Part shown: positions 56,222 to 64,000 of the stretch, piece by piece
How the letters are laid out: each line of letters starts with the position of its first letter
How positions within the stretch are numbered: the stretch's first letter is position 1
NCBI GenBank assembly: GCA_036023115.1
Contig: JAYKKT010000090.1
Span: 32,100,001 to 32,164,000 of the forward strand
DNA length: 64,000 nucleotides
Source: Brasenia schreberi
Taxonomy: Eukaryota; Streptophyta; Magnoliopsida; Nymphaeales; Cabombaceae
Reading direction: 5' to 3'
Translations under genes and position numbers: made by a program
The notes under the pieces: generated by a model
Told to the model about the DNA's origin: nothing
Database searches by the model: none
What the model saw: only the letters and a program-made list of their open reading frames with translations

Positions 56222-57643
56222 TGTGCTCTTCCTTTTCTTCTGATTCTCTGATCAGAGGTTTGTTCATAGAACAAAAATATTTGCTTGTTATTGTCATTTT
56301 AGATGAAAGTTTCATATTTTAGTAAACATTTGGCATGACATAGTAGTAGTTCAGGTTTTGCAAACATTATCTCCTACCGCTTTCTCTTATGTTGGGTTAG
56401 GTGGAAATATGGTGTACCGTCTTGTTGCCTTTTCCATTCACTTGAACACCTTAGAGTCACACATACAGCTCATTATAACTATTGTTGTAAATCTCCTGAA
56501 TACAAAATTCACTTGCATTATTACTTGGACTAAAATGCAAAAAAAATCTTGGTGCTTTGTAGGAGTTCGATGACTGGTTTTCTTTTACCCACAATTGAGA
56601 AAGATCTTTTGTGGGTCCCTATTTTGTTATGGTATAGAACTCTTTGTTTTTCTTAATCATAATTTAAAGGAACATCAAATGGTGCAAGGTAAGGTGCTCT
56701 TTTGTCCAGTAATGCATGATTGACTCGGTTTGATGAAGAAAGAATGCCATGGGAATACAAGTCTCTCTGTGCCATGTACAAATATAACATGTCTAGTCTA
56801 GGTTGTTATGATCATGAGAAACACGTAATTTCTTCTTAGTCTTTTATTTTTGAATGTTCAGCAAGGTGACAACTGAAGCAAGTTTTATTCTGGCGTATTA
56901 GCACACTTCTTACTGTAATCCTCTCATATGGATTTACCTGGTTCTAGACTTTTTGCCAGGTCCACATATCAAAAGTTGTTGAGAAAGCCGACCAGGATGT
57001 TTAGATATGTAAGGTTGCTATGCACAGAACCCAAGTGAGATACAAAGCGTAGTTCCATATTTTGTCTATAAATGAACTCATAATGAGTGAAGAGTTCATC
57101 CGTTCTGCTCTTTCTTTATGCCATATGGGCAGTGTTTCTTAACGTTTCCTACATTAGATTCTTGAAAGCATTAGATGTAAGTACAACATTAACTTGGCAA
57201 TGATAGTCATTTTGCTAATGCTACATCAAAATTGAGAATCTTGATGCATTTACCGTTGGATATGAGCAGATGTAACCAATCTCTAGGGAAATTCGAATTT
57301 TCAAAAGGTACATGAAGTGTCTGCTTTTTCCTTGTGCTGCAGACGTTCGTAATGGAGTTGTTAGGGCTCCAAGAGGGCTGCTGATGTTGTCTGGATTGCT
57401 CAGAGTGCTGATGGACTGGTCAAACTCAATCGTAAACCAAAAGAGGGAATCTTCATTAGAAGTTTCTGCAATTTTACCTGGATTAATACTGCCGTCCATG
57501 ATCCTGTTGAACTGAAATTTTCTATAACAAGGGAAGGGATATATTGTATGTTCACTGCCATCCATGATCCTGTTGAACTGAAATTTTCTATAACAAGGGA
57601 AGGGATATATTGTATGTTGGCACAACCATGATACACCACCATA
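56222..57643. other. Region downstream of DUF971; no gene confirmed
   Basis: 56222-57220 is likely 3' UTR and intergenic AT-rich DNA. 57488-57620 holds an in-frame-length tandem repeat. A plus-strand frame at about 57330-57630 (phrases DVVWIAQSADGLVKLNRKPK, DPVELKFSITREGIYCM) is open for about 90 codons but has no start and no recognised domain. Confidence 0.4.
57488..57620. repeat. 66-base tandem duplication
   Basis: Two almost identical 66-base units in tandem, each beginning CTGCC(G/A)TCCATGATCCTG and ending GGATATATTGTATGTT. The unit length is a multiple of three, so any frame through it stays open. Confidence 0.9.
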
Positions 57644-57980
57644 TCAAGCTTTTGGCTGATGAGGATTTATAGAAGACCCTGCCAAATCATTGCCCTGCTT
57701 GAAGAGGATTGAAAGGAAAAATCTTATTGCAGTCCATGCCCATGGTGGTTCGTGTGTAAGCTCTGTTTCAACTTCCGGAAGCAACAAGGACAACTTTTTC
57801 CCACGAAGCACACGAAGGGATGGATTTTCATAAAGCACGACTCTGATAAGAAGGATGTCCATGAACTGTACCATATGGCATTTGGCGTCCTTTGAGTCAT
57901 TCCAAGAGATGAATATATGTAGCAACGGACCCAATACTTCGTGAATGAGGCTTGTTGGTAACGTTAGTTCGTTAAGATCA

Positions 57981-58652
57981 ATGGTACCTGTATTGTCCCA
58001 TATCGTATGTATCGATACAAGGGGCGTATCATATGTATTGTCTCATATCGTATGCATATGTACAAGGGGCGTATCATATATTGGAAACTTATCATCTTGT
58101 ATCGCACTTATAGTGTGATATACCCTTATTTATAGAGTCTAAATGATAAGTGTTATTAATTGTTAGAGTTGTAAGTACAAATTTATTAACCCTTAGAATT
58201 TTAAGAGCAAGATTAGTTCTTAGAATTTCAAGGATAGAAGTTGTTATATGTTAGAGTCTCAAGTAGTGATATTACCTCTTAGAGTCTTAAAGATAGATTT
58301 ATTGATGATAGAGTTTCAAGTCTTAGTTATTAGTCTCAAACCATGAAATTGTTGTATCAATGTAGGTGCTTGGTAGGGCTTTGTAGAAACAAAGAATCCA
58401 TGTTGCCAATTCCATGTAGTATGAGAAAAGGCTTAGTTGTTGTAGGTGCTTGGTACCTTATTAAATAATTTAAATAAGTTATGTACTATTATTTTAATAT
58501 AATTTTAAATTTATCTTTATTCATTTTGATTTATAATAATTATCTAAAAATTATATTTTAAACTATTTTTAATTAAAATTTTATGATATGATATGATGCA
58601 CCTGTCTCATGAAGAAAAACAATATCCAATACAATACGGTACAGACAAACTG
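57981..58652. mobile_element. Fold-back / MULE-like element with target duplication
   Basis: About 672 bases. The ends are GGTACCTGTATTGTCCC and, inverted, TGTACCGTATTGTATTGG. GTATCATATG / CATATCGTATG phrases repeat in the left arm and GATATGATATGATG in the right. It is flanked by GTTAAGATCA (57971-57980 and 58653-58662), with further near-identity to 13 bases. A 9-11 base duplication fits MULE-type insertion. It contains a nested RTE stub at 58376-58440. Confidence 0.65.
58376..58440 (+). mobile_element. Ultra-short RTE insertion (65 bases)
   Basis: Only the RTE 3' tail (AAACAAAGAATCCATGTTGC ... GAAAAGGCTTAGTTGT) is present. It is bounded by a perfect 15-base target duplication TGTAGGTGCTTGGTA at 58361-58375 and 58441-58455. 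This is an extreme 5' truncation, nested within the fold-back element. Confidence 0.88.
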
Positions 58653-58765
58653 GTTAAGATCATTGAGAACCATTAAATAGTTTGACAATTCAAAGAACTT
58701 TGTAATTCCTACTTTGTGATTCCTTTAGACACGCCAAAGATTCTTTTAGCATGGGTTCCTTCTGA

Positions 58766-59198
58766 CAAACAAAAAGGAAAGGGGGAAGCATGCAGAACCG
58801 TAAAACTAGTGCCATTTTAAGAGAAATCAGAAGATCAGGCCAAACATGTAAAACTTATTATTGTTTCAAGCACAACTGTAGGTGCCCGCTTACCGGCAAA
58901 GGAAGCAGTTTTCAGCATTTTCAAGGTAATTGACAAAATCAGCTTTCATATAAATCTAGAATTTTTTGCGCATGGTGACCTTATACATCATCTTGGTGCT
59001 TTTGTCCAAGAATCTGCTGCAACGTGGAACTTACTACACGTCTGAACACGCTATCCATCATATTTCATAGTTGACTTGCTTTTCCCAGCTAAGCGTGGAA
59101 CCTTCTTCGATGTGAGCCTAGAAATCTAGGGAAGTTCTACTCTCTATGTGGCTGGATTTGGTATACGTAGTGATCAGACACCAAATCCGTGCATGTCT
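58766..59198. other. Gap between split frame and transporter stop
   Basis: Probably transporter 3' UTR near 59199. A minus-strand open piece MDSVFRRVVSSTLQQILGQK at about 59000-59075 could be another exon of the split frame, but no splice support is clear. Confidence 0.35.
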
Positions 59199-60712
59199 TT
59201 AGGCTAATTCTTTAATGATGGCTTCCGGGATCAGTAGTGGGGCTACTTCTTCCTCATTTGAACTGCTTGGCGGATGATATGGTATGCTCTCGGGAACCTG
59301 TATTTGTGTAGTGGGATTGGGATCTTTTCCTCTGTAACGATCAAAAGCCATCAAATTAGCCAGTTTTGTTAGTGACAGAGTATGAGATTATGGTTCAGAA
59401 AACTCACACAACCGAATACATGGGAAGGCCGATGGCAACAGCAGCACAAGCAGTATAATATAGCCAGTTTACCTGAAATATGTAACAAACAGATTAGATA
59501 AAAATAGAAGAAAAGAAAAGAGTCCGTAAACAGAAACCAAACATTCAAAGGTTCATGCTGACCTCCTGATGATAGAAAAAAATACGAATCAGAACAGCCC
59601 ACATATCTGAGGTGAGGAGAGAGAGATTGAACATTGTCGCTCCACTTGTCTGTGCCAAAGACCAATTAATGAAATTTTTTACAACTATAAGTCTGAGACA
59701 CTGACACATAAAGAAAAAGGATCATTGTGAGTGTTCATATGTTAGTTTTGAGAGCCTGGCCTGGTAGAAGAATACTGGTCTAGGATCTTGGAACAGAAGA
59801 TTCTGTCATGATGCCTTTTCGGTCTGTCATCTTGGACACAATGGTGAGTCCATGTTCGTGATTGCGAATGCTTTACAAACTTTAGACAATTGTTATAGCT
59901 TTGGGAGCAACAGACTGAAACCTTTTTCTAAATGACAGGAGAAAAAGGTGACGATGGATTCTCTCAAGGATGGAAAAGGCCATCTTAGTGTCTGCTTCTA
60001 CTTTGGGTCCCTTATTGTGCACAATGCATTTCAACCTTTTCGTTATTTTCTTTTCAGATAGGTTAATGTTGATGAACAATAAGGGCATCTAACAGCAGAA
60101 AGTGGCAGAACTTGTGAAAGGCAGAGTTAGGCTATCAATATCTGCCTTGATTTTTTAATAAATAACAATGTGAGGCCCAAATACAACAACCTATGCCAAG
60201 AGTAGTCTTAAGAATAAATTAGTCGAAAAGAAAAAACATAAGATTCCTCCCAGTTATGCATATTACAAATGGTAGGCAGTTATCTCTGTATACAACTGCA
60301 GTCATAAAGCACCTTTATATTTTCAAGAACGCAATAGCATTATCTAAATAAGTCCTGAAGGGATGAGGCAAAATCATCAGAAGTTGAAAGTTAGTTTTAC
60401 TGTTGGACCTAAGAAGTTAGCAACATGGGAAAGAGCCAGGCAGTCAGGTCTGATGCAAGCCACCACTCACTATGCTACTTGGGACAGAGTTAAGTCTTCC
60501 ATACTGGGTTTGACGTCCCTTGGTAACATATTGGAAGTAATAGTAATACTAAAGTCTGCTTTTCAAGCATGCCTAGTGGTTATTGAAAATGACCACATCA
60601 GACTAACTAAAGTACAAACAAGATAATTAGAAGATGGTCATACCTTAAGAAGGAAAGGAACTGTGCAATAAAATAAGAAGGTTGACATAGCATAGGCAGC
60701 AATGAGGAGTAT
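59199..60712 (-). CDS. SLC35F-like transporter (DUF914), 3' part
   Basis: C-terminal 117 residues of a multi-spanning membrane protein of the drug/metabolite transporter superfamily, like plant SLC35F1-type proteins. Exons on the complement: 60644-60712, 59563-59649, 59408-59472, 59199-59331. Three helices are visible: ILLIAAYAMSTFLFYCTVPF, the TSGATMFNLSLLTSDMWAVL segment with its helix, and NWLYYTACAAVAIGLPMYSV. A hydrophilic tail follows (PESIPYHPPSSSNEEEVAPL). TSGATMFNLSLLTSDMWAV is the family's most conserved block. The 5' exons lie right of the window, beyond a copia insertion. Substrate and membrane are not determinable here; homologues are thought to sit in endomembranes. Confidence 0.88.
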
Positions 60713-60805
60713 CTGTCATAAGATCCAGAAAAATAAATCTCAGTTTGAAAATACAATCAATATTAAGAAATAACTAGGACCAAATCCAAGTTCCAAGTTG
60801 GAACG

Positions 60806-61079
60806 TGTTAAAGATTGTTTGAGTTAATTAGATGTAATGGGTTACCTAGTTATGTGTCTTATTGTAATGTAGTTATGTGTCTTTTTGCAAGTCAGGTCTA
60901 TTTAGTAGTTACTAAAAATATTTAGGGGCAGTTTAGGAATTCAAGTTAGAAGGATTATAAATAGGTTAGATTAGGGTTAAGTCATTTCACGTGAGGCTGG
61001 ACGGCAGCCAAAAAGGAATGCCTCCAATCTGCCAATTTTTGTAAGTGATATCTTCTTCTTTTCAATAAAAAATATTACA
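60806..61079 (+). repeat. 5' LTR of the second copia element
   Basis: Begins TGTTAAAGATTG, ends AATATTACA and is followed three bases later by the PBS. It shares GGAATGCCTCCAATCTGCC with the 5' LTR at 30288-30598. The 3' LTR is outside the window. Confidence 0.85.
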
Positions 61080-61559
61080 ATATGGTATCAGAGCTTGTTA
61101 GGCTTAAAAATAAGAGTTTTTTTTCATGAAAATCATCGAGTTATCATCTTCTTTGGGTGACGACAAAGGGGCAGACGCACCGCATCTAATGCAGTTCGTT
61201 TCTAAGTATTAAATCTTGAAGACTTTAGTATGTCAACCTGCAAGTATAAAGTGTTTTTGGCCTAGAAGTATTCGGCTTGATTGTCAGTTTGTGGTCTATT
61301 TATATATTGTGTTCAACCAAGCGCATTCCTCTAGACAAGAAGGCAATCGACTTCATTGTGGTCAATGACTGCAGATTTTGTTGATGACTTTCTATGGCTC
61401 AATCCTCTTGGAACTACAGGCCTCAACATTGATACTCATTAGAAAAGGAGGCTGCAATATATTTTTTAAGAGTCGTCAGAATCTCATCTGATTTTATCCT
61501 AATAACAATTTGGTCGATTAGTTCAGAATATGGGCAGTTGGTTTGTTGTTAAAGACTGA

Positions 61560-62513
61560 TTGATAGATATGACAAGTAAAGGAAAATGGGTGGAAAATCC
61601 TTTAGTGATACCTGAACATATCTCGAATGAAAAAGTAGAGAATTTTCATATTACAACAATTAAGTTAGATGACAGAAATTATTTAGAATGGTTTAGATCT
61701 ATTGAACTGGTTGTTATAGCTAGGGGGAGATGGGCTCACCTAATGGGTCTGATACCGAGCCTAGAGACTCATGATATACAATATCCTTCTTGGAGAAGAG
61801 AAGATGCATTAATATCATCTTCGTTACTTCAGTCTATAATCCCATAAATTATAAAAACTTTTATGTTTCTTGAATCTGCTCATGAGATTTAGTGTGCTGT
61901 CTCTGAAGCTTATTACAAAAAAAAGAATGTGGTAAAAGAGTATGAGATTTTGGAAAAGATCAGAAACTGTAAACAAGGAACTCGTTCTATAAGTGAATAC
62001 TATGCAGATCTTAGAGGACTTTCGGATAAACTTCTGTATTATACGAATATCAAGTGTTCTTCGTGTTACAATGAAATAAATGCAGAGATTGAAAAGAAAA
62101 AGGTATTTTACTTATTATGGGGTGTAAATTCAGAATTTGACTCTATAAAACTCAATATTTTTGGAAGAGATAAACTACATTCACTTGGGACAATGTATTC
62201 ATTATTAATCAAGGAAGAAGATTGCAGAAATCTTGAGAAAAACAATATTCCTATTACAGACCAACATGCACTCCAAGCAAGAGAAAAAAATTCACACTAT
62301 CGTGGAAGAGGAGGACAACAAGGTCGTGAACGTGGACATGGCAAATTTCATTCTAATGAAAAGGAAAAGCTCATATGTTCTCATTATAAAAAATCAAGGC
62401 ATTCTAAAGAATATTGTTGGGAATTACATGGTAAACCTGATTATTATAAAAACAGAAACTACTCTTCTCATGCTATTGAGAATATAACTCCCAATATAGA
62501 TGGAATCCAATAG
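61560..62513 (+). pseudogene. copia gag of the second element (broken)
   Basis: Gag in two frames: 61560-61847 (MTSKGKWVENPL ... LLQSIIP, stop), then 61929-62513 (VVKEYEILEKIRN ... NIDGIQ). It includes SISEYYADLRGLSDKL and the GRGGQQGRERGHG basic region. The zinc knuckle reads CSHYKKSRHSKEYCWELHG: its second Cys is Tyr. Not functional. Confidence 0.85.
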
Positions 62514-62639
62514 ATTATTAAGAGGATAGAAGGCCTAGAAACAAGACTATCTGAACAATCTTAACCATCTTCCTCTTAGGCTACAGTAGTTCAGGCGACT
62601 CACACTGTGAAGGGTAATTCCTCTTATTTTAATTCAAAT

Positions 62640-63917
62640 ACTTGGATTATTTATTTAAGTGCTACAGATCACATGGTAGGAGAATCATCATATTTTTCAT
62701 AATACAAACTTCTTCAAAAACAGGAGCCTATTAAGTTAGTATGGTTGGACAAAGAAGTGTACCCACATGCTTTTCAGATTTAAAATCAGTCTATCATGTT
62801 CCCAGTTTTCAAATAAATCTACTTTCAGTCAGTTCTTTGACTCGTATTATGAAATACATTATAACTTTTACTTCTATTGGTTGTGTGTTTTAGGATATGA
62901 AGATGGAGAAAATCTTTGATCATAGTAGACTATAGAGGGGCTTATACATTTTAGAAGATCATTTTCAGCATGAAACTCCTTATAGTGCTTCGGCAACAAT
63001 AATTCAAGATATAGAAATTCGTCTTTGGTATTGTCGTCTTGATCATTTACCTATATAAAAACTTCACTATGTTCTACCTCATCTTAAAGTCAAGTTCAAT
63101 AAACCTCAGTTTGAATGTGAAGTCTGTCAACTTGGAAAACACCAAAGAGCCACTTATCCCTTAAGTGACTCTAGGCGATCTCAACCTTTTTGAGCTACTT
63201 CATTCTCATATATGGGGTCCCAGTCCAGTTACTTTGTTATTTGGTCAGAGATATTTTGTCTCCTTTATTAATGATTGTACTTGTCTTACAATTATTTATT
63301 TAATGAAATCAAAATCTGAAGCTTCTTCTATCTTTTCAATTATACATAAATTCATTCTTACCCAATTCAATACTTCAGTGAAAATTCTTCGTTCAGATAA
63401 TGGGAGAGAGTATATTAGCAAGCAATTAGCAGAATATCTACACACACATGGTATTGTTCATCAGACCTCTTGTTTTTATACTGCTCAACAAAATGGAATT
63501 ACTGAAAAGAAAAATCGTCATATGAGGTAGCTAGAACTCTATTACTTCAAAATAATGTTTCTAAATTATATTGAGAAGAAACTATTCTTATTGCAGTTCA
63601 CCTAATCAATAGAATGCCTAGTACTGTTCTTAAGGGTGAAAGTCCAATGAAGTATCTCAATAAGGAATCAAAACCATTTCATATAGTCCCTCGTATCTTT
63701 GGTTGTACATGTTTTGTACATATTCATCTACCTAATCATGATAAACGTGATAAACTTAGCTATTCCAATTCTTAAAAGGATTATAAATGCTACAATCCCA
63801 TTGCTAAGAAACTATATGTTTCCATGGATGTCACCTTTGCAGAATCTACTCCTTATTATACTTCTCAGGGGGAGTCAACTACATCTCAGCAGATTTCTCC
63901 TTATGTCCTACCACTAG
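62640..63917 (+). pseudogene. copia protease, pre-integrase and integrase (broken)
   Basis: Protease region near 62645 reads WIIYLSATDHM where the catalytic DSG should stand. Pre-integrase traces lie at about 63020. Integrase at 63165-63530 has HSHIWGPSPVT, FINDCT (first Asp kept), RSDNGREY and QQNGITEKKNRH, then a stop. Further pieces reach FHIVPRIFGCTCF near 63690 in shifted frames. Confidence 0.8.
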
Positions 63918-64000
63918 TCCCTGGTGATGCAGAGGATAATACAGATGATCATAGAAAAAAGGTCAATGAGGAAGAGGAGATCTTAAGATACAAGAGAGGA

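Larger units (their letters stand above)
57644..58745 (-). pseudogene. Unrecognised reading frame split by a fold-back element
   Basis: A minus-strand frame runs from 57985 to a stop at 57644. It encodes DLNELTLPTSLIHEVLGP, SKDAKCHMVQFMDILL, VLYENPSLRVLRGKKLSLLL and PEVETELTHEPPWAW. Upstream of the inserted element (57981-58652) the same phase continues at 58653-58720 with FFELSNYLMVLNDLN. The duplicated target GTTAAGATCA falls inside the frame. The mix of hydrophobic helices and charged turns looks like a real alpha-helical protein. I do not recognise a domain. A further exon-like piece (MLKESLACLKESQS) at about 58700-58765 is out of phase. It is most likely a disrupted gene or gene fragment. 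Confidence 0.4.
60806..64000 (+). mobile_element. Ty1/copia retrotransposon, 5' part, runs off the window
   Basis: 5' LTR 60806-61079 (TG...CA, 274 bases), PBS 61083-61094 (TGGTATCAGAGC), gag 61560-62513, pre-integrase and integrase to about 63700, linker beyond. It belongs to the same family as 25534-30598: matching gag (VVIARGRWAHLMG, WRREDALI), matching integrase and a shared LTR phrase. Many stops and frameshifts. It lies in an intron of the SLC35F-like gene, antisense to it, 93 bases upstream of exon 60644-60712. Confidence 0.9.

Overview
The window is nuclear DNA of a flowering plant. Its genes have many short exons with GT-AG introns. They are embedded in AT-rich DNA with long (AT)n, (CT)n and (CA)n microsatellites, Ty1/copia LTR retrotransposons primed by initiator Met-tRNA, RTE-type LINE tails, tRNA-derived SINEs and fold-back or MITE elements. 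The encoded families are typical of land plants: GDSL esterases of the At5g03610 type, an apoplastic subtilase, a small secreted LysM protein, TAF12, a DUF971 protein and an SLC35F/DUF914 transporter. The species cannot be named from sequence alone. All exon models were assembled by eye from splice consensus, reading phase and family motifs.

Layout: 1-1062 is intergenic. A tandem pair of GDSL esterase/lipase genes lies on the minus strand (1063-6248 and 12235-16631). Both have five exons, the same intron phases and almost identical exon lengths. Between them (6249-12234) is repeat-rich DNA with a 1.3-1.6 kb tandem duplication. 16632-22636 is mostly gene-free, with an RTE insertion, a small MITE-like element and microsatellites. 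A single-exon LysM gene follows (22637-22972, minus). A degenerate but structurally complete copia element occupies 25534-30598 (minus).

From 31354 to 37641 (minus) lies an eight-exon TAF12 gene. A subtilisin-like protease with eleven exons occupies 40114-47415 (minus). 47416-50699 is intergenic. A four-exon DUF971 gene runs 50700-56221 (plus); its 2.5 kb second intron holds a decayed copia element carrying a nested fold-back transposon. 56222-59198 contains an unrecognised minus-strand reading frame split by a second fold-back element. The 3' end of an SLC35F-like transporter gene (59199-60712, minus) runs off the right side. Its upstream intron contains the 5' part of a second copia element (60806 to beyond 64000, plus) of the same family as the first.

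The genes are not an operon and show no common pathway. The secreted products (two esterases, one subtilase, one LysM protein) all belong to the cell-wall or apoplast sphere. TAF12 is basal transcription machinery. I found no convincing previously undescribed multi-gene system. The most interesting items are transposon biology (an empty-site comparison inside sibling LTRs, clean RTE target duplications, a recurring SINE family) and the split unrecognised reading frame near 58 kb.
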